DNA of 64,000 nt from positions 186,001 to 250,000 of the forward strand of contig NZ_CP056048.1 of the NCBI RefSeq assembly GCF_021559775.1. Direction: 5' to 3'. The position numbers and the translations under genes were made by a program. This document shows positions 21,178 to 30,216 of the stretch, piece after piece. Under the pieces are notes generated by a model. That model did not search any database, had not been told where the DNA came from, and was given only the letters and a program-made list of their open reading frames with translations. The DNA comes from Gillisella vitis. Lineage in GTDB: Bacteria > Pseudomonadota > Alphaproteobacteria > Rhizobiales > Rhizobiaceae. Positions within the stretch are counted from its first letter, which is position 1; every line of letters starts with the position of its first letter.

Positions 21178-24100
21178 GCGAACAATCCCCCCAGTCGCAT
21201 GCCCGGTTCAATTTATCGAAATGGGCTCTTGGCCATCAGTCGTTTGTTATCTTCCTGATGTTTGCCGCGATCATCAGTGGCATTCTGAGCTATCAAAAGC
21301 TCTCGCGCAACGAAGATCCACCTTTCACGATTAAAACGATGGTCGTCGGGGCGCGTTGGCCGGGCGCCAGTGCCGCAGACACTGTGAACCTGTTGACCAA
21401 CAAACTTGAAAAGAAGCTCTCCGAGACGCCACATCTCGATTATACCCAAAGCTATACGAGGCCCGGCCAGTCGGTCATCATGGTGAACCTGCGTGATGAC
21501 ACGCCGCCCGCTGAAGTCGATGGTATCTGGTACACGGTTCGCAAGAAGATTTCGGATATCACCTCGACATTGCCCGAAGGGGTTGAGGGGCCATTCTTCG
21601 ACGATGAATTCGGTGACACCTATGGTAGCATTTATGCTTTCCGCGCAGAGGGGATCAGCCAACGTGAACTGCGCGACCGCGTGGAGGCAGTCCGTGGGGA
21701 AATCCTGTCCTTGCCAGATATCGGCAAGGCCAACATTCTCGGTGCCCAGGACGAGCAGATCGTCATCGAGTTCTCGCAGAGCAAGCTGGCCAGTCTGGGT
21801 ATCGATCCGTCTGCCGCAATCGAAGCCATCAGAGCCCAGAATTCCGTCAATCCGATTGGAACCGTCCAGACCAGTGAAGAAAAGATCTCGGTTCGCGTCA
21901 CCGGAGCCTTTGCCTCCGAAGACAGCCTGAAAGACATCACGTTAAAGCTTGGCAGCCGATATTTCCGGCTCGACTCTATCGCGACGATCTCCCGCTCGAT
22001 CACAGATCCGCCCGCCGCCTCGGTGCGCGTAAACGGAAAGGAGGTCATCGCTCTGGCCGTTTCGATGGCAAAGGATGGAAACCTTCTCTCTTTCGGCGAG
22101 GCACTGAAAGATCGCATGCACGCGATTGCCTCCAAGCTTCCCTACGGGATCGAGATGATCCAGGTCGCTGATCAGTCGACGGTCGTGAAGGATGCCGTCA
22201 ACGGTTTCATGAAAGTTCTGATAGAGGCGATCATCATCGTGCTGGCCGTTTCTTTTCTATCCTTGGGAGTGCGGGCCGGGTTGGTTATCACGGCCTCCAT
22301 TCCCATCGTTCTTGCCCTGACATTCCTGGGTATGGAGCTGACCGGCGTTGGACTTCAGCGAATTTCGCTGGGCGCATTGATCATCGCATTGGGCCTGCTG
22401 GTCGATGATGCGATGATCACCGTCGAAAGCATGGTCTCCTGCCTTGAAAAGGGCAAGTCGCGTCTGGTTGCGGCAACCCATGCCTATGAGACCACTGCCT
22501 TTCCGATGCTGACTGGCACATTGGTGATGATTGCCGGCTTCATTCCGGTGGGTTTTGCCGCCTCAAGTGCTGGAGAATATACCCTCTCCCTGTTCATGGT
22601 GATCCTGATTGCGCTGTCGGCCTCCTGGATCGTTGCGGTGCTGTTTTCGCCGATCCTGGGCACCTGGATACTGCCCCGCAGCCTTGCGCATACCCATAAG
22701 AAGACGGGTATCATCATGGCCACCTATCGCAAAATACTGGGCTGGAACCTCAAGCATCGGTGGCTGACGATCCTGCTTGCGATTGCCGCTTTTGCCCTGT
22801 CCCTTGCTGGGCTTGGGCAATTGAAACAGCAATTCTTCCCGGCTTCCGACAGACCGGAACTGTTGGTCAGTCTCACGCTTGCGCAAAATGCATCGCGGGC
22901 CGCAACAGACATTCGTGCGCGCGAATTGGAAGCGATTTTGCGGACCGACCGCGACATCGATCATTTCATCACCTATGTTGGTTCAGGCTCTATTCGCTTT
23001 TATTTGCCGATGGACCTGCAACTCGACAACGACAATGTGACGGAAACCGTCGTCGTCGCCAAAAGCGTCGAAAAACGGGAGGCCGTCCGCCGCAAGATCG
23101 AAGCTGTGCTCAATGAGCGTTTTTCGGATCTCGTCACGCGCGTGTCGCCTCTTGAACTCGGTCCTCCCGTCGGATGGCCGCTGAAGTTTCGGGTTTCGGG
23201 GCCGGATTATCAGCAGGTCCGTGCCCTGTCGGCAAAAGTCGCTGCGATCATCGGTCAAAATCCAGATACCCGTGACGTCAATCTCACGGCGGGCGAACCG
23301 CAGAAAAGCGTGACGATCAAGGTGAACCAGATCGAAGCGCGTGCCTTAGGCATGAGTTCGGAATCCATCGCCAGTGAGATCGCGGCGGTCTTCTCGGGGT
23401 CGAAAGTCACCACGGTTCGCGACAAAGACAAACTCGTTGATGTCATGGTCAAAGGGGTTGAGGCTGACCGTAACTCGGTCTCGACCATCGGCAATCTGGA
23501 ACTGCGCACCGGCGATGGAAACTATGTGCCGCTTCGGCAAGTCGCTTCGGTCGCCTATGGGATGGAAGACCCGATCATCTGGCGCCAGCAAGGAAAGCCG
23601 ATGATTATTGTTCAGGCTGACGTTCAAAAGAATGCACTGGCCGCCACAGTCGCCATGCAGGCCGATGCCCAGCTCAATGCTCTGCGCTCAGAGCTTCCCA
23701 TGGGGTACTCCATCATTGCAGGCGGCATTACGGAAGAATCCGAGAAAGGCAATTCGTCAATCTACGCCGTTATTCCTGTGATGCTGTTTGCCATTGCAGT
23801 TCTGTTGATGGTCCAGATGCAGAGCTTTTCCAGAATGGCCTTGGCTGTGTTCATGGCGCCTTTTGGTCTCATTGGCGTGGTTGCAGCTATGTGGCCGACC
23901 GGCACGCCCATGGGCTTTGTTGCGCAACTCGGTGTCATCGCCTTGTCCGGGATGATCATTCGCAACGCCGTTATCCTCATTCAGGAGATTGACCAGAACG
24001 TCGCGCTTGGCCAATCGCCAAAAGACGCCATCATCGCGGCCTCGATCCATCGCGCCCGTCCGATTGTTCTGACCGCCTGTGCCGCAATTCTCGGCATGAT

Positions 24101-24278
24101 CCCGATTGCAGCCGAGATTTTCTGGGGCCCCATGGCCTTTGCGATCATTGGCGGGCTTGCGGTGGCAACCATGCTGACCCTGACGCTGCTGCCTTGTGCG
24201 ATGTCGTTGTTGCTGAATGCCGAACAAAAGTCGCGATCGAAAACTGATCCGGACGGCAAAGCGGAGGTTCAACCGTGA
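21174..24278 (+). CDS. RND efflux inner-membrane pump
   Basis: 1034 residues, full length for an RND pump. The first helix (SFVIFLMFAAIISGILSY) is followed by a large periplasmic loop, a helix bundle with GALIIALGLLVDDAMITVES (proton-relay aspartates), and a second half ending FWGPMAFAIIGGLAVATMLT. It starts at GTG 21174, overlapping the adaptor stop. The sequence resembles the AcrB/MexF-like family with a NEDPPF motif after helix 1, common in Rhizobiales pumps of unknown substrate. Control by the adjacent two-component system is likely. Confidence 0.95.
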   Translation: MSEQSPQSHARFNLSKWALGHQSFVIFLMFAAIISGILSYQKLSRNEDPPFTIKTMVVGARWPGASAADTVNLLTNKLEKKLSETPHLDYTQSYTRPGQSVIMVNLRDDTPPAEVDGIWYTVRKKISDITSTLPEGVEGPFFDDEFGDTYGSIYAFRAEGISQRELRDRVEAVRGEILSLPDIGKANILGAQDEQIVIEFSQSKLASLGIDPSAAIEAIRAQNSVNPIGTVQTSEEKISVRVTGAFASEDSLKDITLKLGSRYFRLDSIATISRSITDPPAASVRVNGKEVIALAVSMAKDGNLLSFGEALKDRMHAIASKLPYGIEMIQVADQSTVVKDAVNGFMKVLIEAIIIVLAVSFLSLGVRAGLVITASIPIVLALTFLGMELTGVGLQRISLGALIIALGLLVDDAMITVESMVSCLEKGKSRLVAATHAYETTAFPMLTGTLVMIAGFIPVGFAASSAGEYTLSLFMVILIALSASWIVAVLFSPILGTWILPRSLAHTHKKTGIIMATYRKILGWNLKHRWLTILLAIAAFALSLAGLGQLKQQFFPASDRPELLVSLTLAQNASRAATDIRARELEAILRTDRDIDHFITYVGSGSIRFYLPMDLQLDNDNVTETVVVAKSVEKREAVRRKIEAVLNERFSDLVTRVSPLELGPPVGWPLKFRVSGPDYQQVRALSAKVAAIIGQNPDTRDVNLTAGEPQKSVTIKVNQIEARALGMSSESIASEIAAVFSGSKVTTVRDKDKLVDVMVKGVEADRNSVSTIGNLELRTGDGNYVPLRQVASVAYGMEDPIIWRQQGKPMIIVQADVQKNALAATVAMQADAQLNALRSELPMGYSIIAGGITEESEKGNSSIYAVIPVMLFAIAVLLMVQMQSFSRMALAVFMAPFGLIGVVAAMWPTGTPMGFVAQLGVIALSGMIIRNAVILIQEIDQNVALGQSPKDAIIAASIHRARPIVLTACAAILGMIPIAAEIFWGPMAFAIIGGLAVATMLTLTLLPCAMSLLLNAEQKSRSKTDPDGKAEVQP

Positions 24279-25231
24279 AGACGATCGCTCGACATCTGCC
24301 GGAAACGCAATTTCGAAAAACCATCCATTCCCCTGCTATCCATTCCATGAAAGTCACGAAAATGCAGACATACCTTGCCGATAGCAAAGCTCCCAACTCA
24401 CCTATTTGCCATGGTCATTCAGCAAAGGGGACGGTGGCAGGTCTCCTTCTTGTGCTGGCATTGGCTGGATGTAGCTCCGTTCCGCTCACTCAGTCCGGTA
24501 CGCTGTCGTCCTATAAAGGCTTGGGGCCTGTTGAAGGTCGCTTCAGCAAATCGCGCAGTTTCGCGGATACCCCGGCTATAGTGGCGGCGCAAACGGTTTC
24601 CATTGCTCCCACACGGTTGTCGCCGCTGGCCTCTTCGAGGCTCCATGACGCCGGGAATGACAGGCTGGTCTCCAATGCTCTGGATCGCGCAATGTGTATC
24701 GATCTCAGTGATAAATACCGGGTTGTTGGTCCCGGAGAGGCGGCTGATCTCACTGTTCACGCTGTAATAACCGACATAGTCCCGACCAGCAAAGCCGTGG
24801 CGGGCCTGTCGACCGCAGTCACACTGGGAACCTCCTTTGTTCTTCCCGTGGGTGTCCCGCGTCTGCCGATCGGACTAGGAGGCCTGGCTGTCGAGGCGGA
24901 AGCGGTTGATGCAAAAGGGGAACAACGAGCGGCCATCGTCTGGTCCCGCGGTGCAAATTCCATCACCAATACTGCGCGTGTTTCAGAAGTCGGTGACGCC
25001 TATGGCCTTGCATCTTCATTTGCCAGCCAGTTCTCAGAGATACTCGTAAAAGGCCGCAAGCCCTCTGGTTTGGACCTTTCCTTGCCCTCAGGCCAAAAAA
25101 TGAAATCGCAGCTGGGTGGAAAGCCTAAAAATGCGGCGTGTGAGGTGTTTGGGCGGGCGCCGGGTCTCGGTGGTGTTCTGTCTGGTGTCGTTGGTGCTCC
25201 ACCGTCCTGGACAGATCATCCAACCAAGTGA
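24275..25231 (+). CDS. DUF3313-like lipoprotein of the RND operon
   Basis: 318 residues from a GTG at 24275 that overlaps the pump stop (GTGA) and has a strong GGAGG ribosome site. The lipobox LALAGC lies unusually far in, with the cysteine near residue 66; an internal ATG at 24362 would place it near residue 37. The mature part resembles DUF3313-type lipoproteins: ADLTVHAVITDIVPTSKAVA and SFASQFSEILVKGRKP. It has no TolC fold, so it is not the missing outer-membrane channel. Its role is unknown, perhaps outer-membrane anchoring or assembly of the efflux complex. Confidence 0.8.
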   Translation: MKTIARHLPETQFRKTIHSPAIHSMKVTKMQTYLADSKAPNSPICHGHSAKGTVAGLLLVLALAGCSSVPLTQSGTLSSYKGLGPVEGRFSKSRSFADTPAIVAAQTVSIAPTRLSPLASSRLHDAGNDRLVSNALDRAMCIDLSDKYRVVGPGEAADLTVHAVITDIVPTSKAVAGLSTAVTLGTSFVLPVGVPRLPIGLGGLAVEAEAVDAKGEQRAAIVWSRGANSITNTARVSEVGDAYGLASSFASQFSEILVKGRKPSGLDLSLPSGQKMKSQLGGKPKNAACEVFGRAPGLGGVLSGVVGAPPSWTDHPTK

Positions 25232-25281
25232 TGTCTGCTTTTGGTTGAGTGAACCAGATGGGCGCCATTGTCGATTGTTTC

Positions 25282-25318
25282 GGCCAGTAGGCGGTGCCGC
25301 AAGCGCCGCCTACTGGCC
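25282..25318. terminator. Bidirectional terminator hairpin
   Basis: A 16-bp stem (GGCCAGTAGGCGGTGC with GCGCCGCCTACTGGCC, one G-U pair) around CGCAA, between the convergent lipoprotein and AraC genes. The AraC stop codon lies inside the right arm. Confidence 0.75.
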
Positions 25319-26245
25319 CCGATAGTCGCGAGGAGCCACTCCGAAATGGTGCTTGAAGGTTTTACTGAAGTGTGAAAGGTCGTTGAATCCCCACCGGAAC
25401 GCTATCTCACTGATCGAAATTGCGGCCTCGGCACGGAGATCGTCGGCACATCGCTCCAAACGCCGCTTGAGCAGCAGGCGGCTGAAGGTCTCGCCGCTTT
25501 CCTCAAGAAGACGGTGGACGTAGCGGACCGATATTTTGAAGTGCTGTGCCGCTTTGGCGGGGGTCAGTGTGGGGTCTGCGGCATGCGCGCCGATAAACTG
25601 AATAACCGACCGTGAAAGTTGCGACCTGAGTGTCCCACGGGCGCGGTCTTCTTCGGTCGTGGACACGCCTGCCGCCATGGCGACGAGATCGACGATGTGA
25701 TTTGCAATCGGTGTCGAGGCAGTCCCGATGTGTTCCGCATTCTGCGCGACGGATTTCATATAGTCGATGGCAACAGACGCTATGGGATGCGCATTGGTAA
25801 AGCGGATTGCCGTTTGCTTGTCTGCCTGTTTCAGCAATGGTTTCAGCATGGCTCGCGGGATGCGGAAGGAATATTGGGTCCAGTCATCGCTACAGTAATC
25901 GTTGAGATAAGGCTCGGTTGAATCCACAAGCGAAAAATCACCCGGCTCCAGCAGCGCTTCCCGCGATCCTTGCATCATCCGGCACTGTCCCTTTACCTGA
26001 AGATTGAGAAAGTAGACTTCGTGCGGCATACGGCTGATATCCAGACGTCTGCGGTGTATCTTCTGCCGGCTTGACGAAATGGTTGTCACGTTGATGCAAT
26101 CGAGCAGATTAGCCCGAACCTCTCCCTTGAAGCGCTGCTCGCCCTCAAGAATGGGATTGAGGGCAATATAGGCTTCGCACAGAACCTCCCGCCAATAGGG
26201 AAAGCGGTCCCGCTCCGGCATTTCGTTCGCGTTCCAGACTGCCAT
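25310..26245 (-). CDS. AraC family transcriptional regulator
   Basis: 311 residues with an N-terminal AraC-binding-type sensor domain (EVYFLNLQVKGQCRM, LLEPGDFSLVDSTEPY, YSFRIPRAML) and a C-terminal double helix-turn-helix (LTPAKAAQHFKISVRYVHRL; ISISEIAFRWGFNDLSHFSK). It resembles FeaR/NahR-like AraC activators of catabolic operons. It is divergent from the DszA-like monooxygenase gene, with a CTCGTG-N7-CACGAG repeat (26301-26319) in the shared gap, and probably activates that operon. Confidence 0.92.
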   Translation of the reverse strand: MAVWNANEMPERDRFPYWREVLCEAYIALNPILEGEQRFKGEVRANLLDCINVTTISSSRQKIHRRRLDISRMPHEVYFLNLQVKGQCRMMQGSREALLEPGDFSLVDSTEPYLNDYCSDDWTQYSFRIPRAMLKPLLKQADKQTAIRFTNAHPIASVAIDYMKSVAQNAEHIGTASTPIANHIVDLVAMAAGVSTTEEDRARGTLRSQLSRSVIQFIGAHAADPTLTPAKAAQHFKISVRYVHRLLEESGETFSRLLLKRRLERCADDLRAEAAISISEIAFRWGFNDLSHFSKTFKHHFGVAPRDYRGQ

Positions 26246-26300
26246 GTCATCGCCTCCGGGGCATTATTCCCGAATTTAAGGCAATTATCATGCCAATCAG

Positions 26301-26319
26301 CTCGTGGAGCACTCACGAG
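26301..26319. promoter_or_regulatory. Inverted repeat in the AraC/monooxygenase gap
   Basis: CTCGTG-N7-CACGAG in the 250-bp gap between the divergent AraC and DszA-like genes. It is a candidate regulator site. AraC proteins usually bind direct repeats, so assignment to the adjacent AraC protein is weak. Confidence 0.3.
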
Positions 26320-26496
26320 AGGCGATGGTGAATTTTGGGAACGCGCAGGCAAATGGCAGTGCTGCGAATTCTAAAGGCTGACGGCTTCTCTGCACGGTCA
26401 GCATAGTCGGTGTTCACTGTCAGCCAAGACGCAACGCGACCTGTCTCATAGTCTTTGTCCTGGGAGGAGCAACAAAGATCAACAGGAGCAGCAGAC

Positions 26497-27882
26497 ATGC
26501 GCAAACGGCTTATATTCAATTGCTTCACGATGAATGTTCCCTCGCATATCTACCACGGGACATGGCGGCATCCGAAAAATCAGCTCGCCAGCTTCAATGA
26601 GTTCGAGACCTGGTCAAAGCTGGCAACAAAACTGGAAGAGGGGCGGTTCGACGCGATGTTCTTTGCGGACATTCTCGGCATCGATCCGGCCTATGATGGC
26701 AAGTGGGATGCTTATTTCGAGCAAGGCCTCCATATGCCTTGCAACGATACCTTCACCTTGTGCGCGGCCCTTGCAGGCGTCACGAAAAACCTTGGTCTCG
26801 TTTTCACCAGTTCGATCCTGTCCGAGCATCCTTTCGCGTTTGCAAAAAAGGCCTCGACCCTCGACCATATAAGCGGTGGCCGCATCGGCTGGAACATTGT
26901 CACAAGCGTGACGGACAATGCCGCCCGCAATTTCGGCTATGACAAGATCGTTCCGCATGACCAGCGCTATGACTGGGCGGACGAATATATGTCCGTTCTC
27001 TACAAGCTCTGGGAAGGGTCCTGGGAGGACGGCGCGATGCTCGCGGACCGTGAAAGCGGTGTGTTCAGCGATCATACCAAAGTGCACCGCATCAATCATG
27101 TCGGAGACCGTTACAAGGTTCAGGGGCCGCATCTGGTCAGCCCCTCTCCGCAACGGACGCCGATGCTCTACCAAGCCGGTGCCTCAAAGCGTGGCAGCCA
27201 GTTCGCGGCGCAGCACGCAGAAGGAACTTTCGTTCTCTATCCGAATGTCGACGGTGCCCGGATCGGGATTGCTGGCACCAAGGCGGTGGCGGCGCAGGTG
27301 GGACGCGGTGCCGAAGACCTGAAGTTCATTCAGGGCCTGTCCTTCGTCGTCGGCAGCACGATGGAAGAGGCGGAGCGGAAGGCTGCGGAGATCGACGAAT
27401 GGGTCAGCTATGAAGGCCTTGCCGCGCATGTCAGCCGCGACATGGGTGTCGATCTCTCCAATCTCGACCCGGACAAGCCGGTCGATGAGTCCGGTCTCGA
27501 TGGCCTGCAAGGTTACGCACGCATGATCGAGATGGGCAAGCCCAATGGCGAGAAGGCCACTGTCAAGGAGGTCGCAAACGCGCTTTCCTACAATTGCCGT
27601 ATTGTCGGCACGCCGGAAAGTATCGCTGATGAATTGGCGCTTTGGCAGGATGCGGGCATTGATGGCATCAACATGATCTGCCAATTGCACCCCGACACCT
27701 ATATCGACTTCATAGATCACGTCACGCCGGTCTTGCAGGATCGTGGCCTTGCCCAGCGAGACTATGCCGAAGGCCCTTTGCGGCAAAAACTGTTCGGTCA
27801 CGGCCCGCGTCTTCCAGATAACCATCCCGGGGCGGCACATCGCGGTGCGTTTTCCCAATCCACCCAGGCTGCTGCTGAATAA
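26497..27882 (+). CDS. NtaA/SnaA/DszA family FMN-dependent monooxygenase
   Basis: 461-residue class C flavin monooxygenase. Typical blocks: FNCFTMNVPSHIYHGTWRHP at the start, FFADILGIDPAYDG, STLDHISGGRIGWNIVTS, and PMLYQAGASKRGSQFAA. It uses FMNH2 made by the reductase gene that follows by 58 bp. Family members oxidise sulfones, nitrilotriacetate and related compounds. The start at 26497 is set by the ribosome site AGGAGC and by the RKRLIFNCF beginning seen in relatives. Confidence 0.93.
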   Translation: MRKRLIFNCFTMNVPSHIYHGTWRHPKNQLASFNEFETWSKLATKLEEGRFDAMFFADILGIDPAYDGKWDAYFEQGLHMPCNDTFTLCAALAGVTKNLGLVFTSSILSEHPFAFAKKASTLDHISGGRIGWNIVTSVTDNAARNFGYDKIVPHDQRYDWADEYMSVLYKLWEGSWEDGAMLADRESGVFSDHTKVHRINHVGDRYKVQGPHLVSPSPQRTPMLYQAGASKRGSQFAAQHAEGTFVLYPNVDGARIGIAGTKAVAAQVGRGAEDLKFIQGLSFVVGSTMEEAERKAAEIDEWVSYEGLAAHVSRDMGVDLSNLDPDKPVDESGLDGLQGYARMIEMGKPNGEKATVKEVANALSYNCRIVGTPESIADELALWQDAGIDGINMICQLHPDTYIDFIDHVTPVLQDRGLAQRDYAEGPLRQKLFGHGPRLPDNHPGAAHRGAFSQSTQAAAE

Positions 27883-27940
27883 TTTCGCAGGGGAGCCTGC
27901 CGACGCTGCGCTCCCCGCCTATCAACTCTGGAGGGACGGA

Positions 27941-28450
27941 ATGTCTGAGATAATCCATATAGGGGCTGCGGATGACGTGCAGTTCAAGGACGCAATGGCG
28001 ATGATGGCCGCAGCCGTGAAAGTGGTGACAACCGATGGTCCCGCCGGGCGGGCGGGCCTGACCGTAACCGCTGCCTGCTCGGTGTGCCAGGAGCCGCCGC
28101 GACTGCTGGTCTGCGTGAACGGAACCGCTTCGGCGCATCCGTTCTTGCAGCAGAATGGCAGGCTAACGCTGAACATCCTTGCCACCGACCAGCAGGATGT
28201 CGCGATGGCCTTTGGCGGCAAGGTTGCGCAGGAAAAGCGGTTTGATCTTGGTGAGTGGACTGAGGACGACCTTGGGCAGCCATCGCTTCAAGGTGCATGC
28301 GCGCGCTTCACCTGTTCTGTGCATGAAACAATGCAGTCAGGCACGCATACGATCTTCATCTGCAATGTCCATGTCGCATCCGGTGACAAGGACAAGCTGC
28401 CGCTGATCTATTTCGACCGCAACATGATGCCCCTGGCGAAAGTAGCGTGA
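27941..28450 (+). CDS. Flavin reductase (RutF/DszD/HpaC-like)
   Basis: 169-residue NAD(P)H:flavin oxidoreductase with the flavin-binding patterns VVTTDGPAGRAGLTVTAACS, PRLLVCVNGTASAHP, and RLTLNILATDQQDVA. It supplies reduced FMN to the monooxygenase encoded directly upstream and possibly to the DszC-like flavoprotein on the other strand. The start at 27941 follows a clear GGAGGGACGGA site; the frame is open further upstream but overlaps the monooxygenase gene. Confidence 0.92.
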   Translation: MSEIIHIGAADDVQFKDAMAMMAAAVKVVTTDGPAGRAGLTVTAACSVCQEPPRLLVCVNGTASAHPFLQQNGRLTLNILATDQQDVAMAFGGKVAQEKRFDLGEWTEDDLGQPSLQGACARFTCSVHETMQSGTHTIFICNVHVASGDKDKLPLIYFDRNMMPLAKVA

Positions 28451-28557
28451 ACCGCATGGTCGCTTCTTAAGTCAAGGCATTGAAGATACTAATGCGTTGC
28501 CGCCTTGAAGAGAGAAAATACCTCAGCCGCATCAGTGGCTTGATGGATTTTTAAAGG

Positions 28558-28592
28558 AATGCCAAGGGTCATTTTTAATGACCCTTGGCATT
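28558..28592. terminator. Bidirectional terminator, 16-bp perfect stem
   Basis: AATGCCAAGGGTCATT, a TTT loop, and the exact inverse AATGACCCTTGGCATT, between convergent flavin reductase and MFS genes. A-rich and T-rich flanks in the arms suit intrinsic termination in both directions. Confidence 0.85.
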
Positions 28593-28640
28593 GTGAAACA
28601 AGCCCTGCGGCTGGGTTAGCCCGGTTGAGCAAGATATGGC

Positions 28641-30131
28641 CTACGAGGTTGCCGTTGTCGCCCGGTTGGGCCCTGTGTCTGCCGAGGGCTGGTGGAGTAC
28701 CCATGGTTTCGGGTATCTCGGCAGCATGGCTGCGAGAATGACCGCGACCAGGGCGATTGCAGTTAGCATCAGCAGTGGACCGACGTAGCTGCCCGAACTT
28801 GTCTTGACCACACTGACGAGGAATGGGGCCAATGCCAGAGCCGGAGAGGTGATTGCGAGGCTGAGACCCTGCAGGGCGGCGAAGGATTTCAGTCCGAAAT
28901 ACCTGGCGATCAGTGTCGGACCGAGAGTGGATTCTGCGCCGGTTGCGAAGCCGAGAAGCGCCATGGAAAGGTAGAGAAGCGCAGGATTGCCGCTATTGAC
29001 GAGGGCAAGTGCCAGACCGATCGGCACTGTCGCCAGGAGAACCGCGACCACCCATGGATGGTTTGCCCGATCCAGAACTGCTCCGGCGGCGAGCAGCCCG
29101 ATAACCGACGTACTGAAGCACAAAGACAGCGCGAGAGACACGGTCGCCGGATCGATGCCGGTCTGGCCATAGAAGTCCACTGCGTTCTGGCGCATGGCAA
29201 TCGGCCCGGCGGCGGCAAATGCGATGAACAGCGTGATCGAGATCCAGGCGCGTGTCGGAATTGCCTCCTTGAACGGGACGCCGGGCAGATTGACATCCAC
29301 GGTCTTCGGCACTTCCGCAGCCGTGCTCACCTTCGGTTCGGAGATAAGCCAAAAGGCAGCGGGGATACCGATGACGGCGATCGCGACTGCGATCACATAA
29401 TAGGCGCCGTTCCAGCCGAGCCCGGCATATATGCCGGGGTCGATGGCTGCAACCATCGCTGCGGATTTGGATGGGGCTTCAGTGCCCATGCCCGGCATCA
29501 TTGGTAGTGACACCGGCGCATTGCCGTTTACGAGCCACTGGAACAGGGGAGAAAAGATGGCGCTGAACAGGCTGGATGCGACCCCGATAAGACCGAAACC
29601 GACGCCCCGATGCTTGGGGAACCACTCGGAAATCACCTTGAATGCTATACCCAAACTGGACCCGAATCCAAAAATCGACGCGAGAACGAGAAGTATTCCC
29701 ATCAGCCAGAGCTTGCCGGCAGCAAGTGGTATGATCGCCGTGACAAGTGCATAGAGGACGATACCGGGAAGAGCGACACGTCGGGCACCCAACCGATCGA
29801 CCCATTGTCCGGCGAAAGGCAGGACGAGCGGACCGATAATCAGCGGCAAAGCGACAAACATCAGCATAGCTTCCGGCAGCGGCGTCCCGGTTTTCATCGC
29901 GAATGCGGGCACCACGAACGGAGTGAGTGCCGAGAGGCCAGCCGGCCCCATGGCCACAAGAAGAAGACTGCCGACAAGTGCGGCCTTTGCTCGGCTGGGG
30001 GCCTTTACGAAGTCGGCGATATACTGTTTCCAGCTGACTTTCGGCGGAGCGCCATCGCGCGCCGGCATTGTTCCACTTGAATAGGGCGTAGTGGGAATCC
30101 CCTTCGCCATAGATAGATCCGTTTGAGACAT
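28641..30131 (-). CDS. MFS transporter
   Basis: 496 residues with about 12 hydrophobic segments after a polar N-terminus of about 45 residues. FAGQWVDRLGARRVALPG is the MFS loop 2-3 signature; GFGSSLGIAFKVISEWFPKH resembles OFA/monocarboxylate-type carriers. It is last in the minus-strand series DszC-like flavoprotein, then carrier, and probably imports the compound this cluster degrades or exports a product. The C-terminus is short and polar. Confidence 0.88.
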   Translation of the reverse strand: MSQTDLSMAKGIPTTPYSSGTMPARDGAPPKVSWKQYIADFVKAPSRAKAALVGSLLLVAMGPAGLSALTPFVVPAFAMKTGTPLPEAMLMFVALPLIIGPLVLPFAGQWVDRLGARRVALPGIVLYALVTAIIPLAAGKLWLMGILLVLASIFGFGSSLGIAFKVISEWFPKHRGVGFGLIGVASSLFSAIFSPLFQWLVNGNAPVSLPMMPGMGTEAPSKSAAMVAAIDPGIYAGLGWNGAYYVIAVAIAVIGIPAAFWLISEPKVSTAAEVPKTVDVNLPGVPFKEAIPTRAWISITLFIAFAAAGPIAMRQNAVDFYGQTGIDPATVSLALSLCFSTSVIGLLAAGAVLDRANHPWVVAVLLATVPIGLALALVNSGNPALLYLSMALLGFATGAESTLGPTLIARYFGLKSFAALQGLSLAITSPALALAPFLVSVVKTSSGSYVGPLLMLTAIALVAVILAAMLPRYPKPWVLHQPSADTGPNRATTATS

Positions 30132-30216
30132 CGGAACTCCTTGAACTCAGTGAAGGCGGACGCCGACGGTGATGACCGCGCTATCCGAAATTGATGATGG
30201 CGACCGGTAGGGAGGC

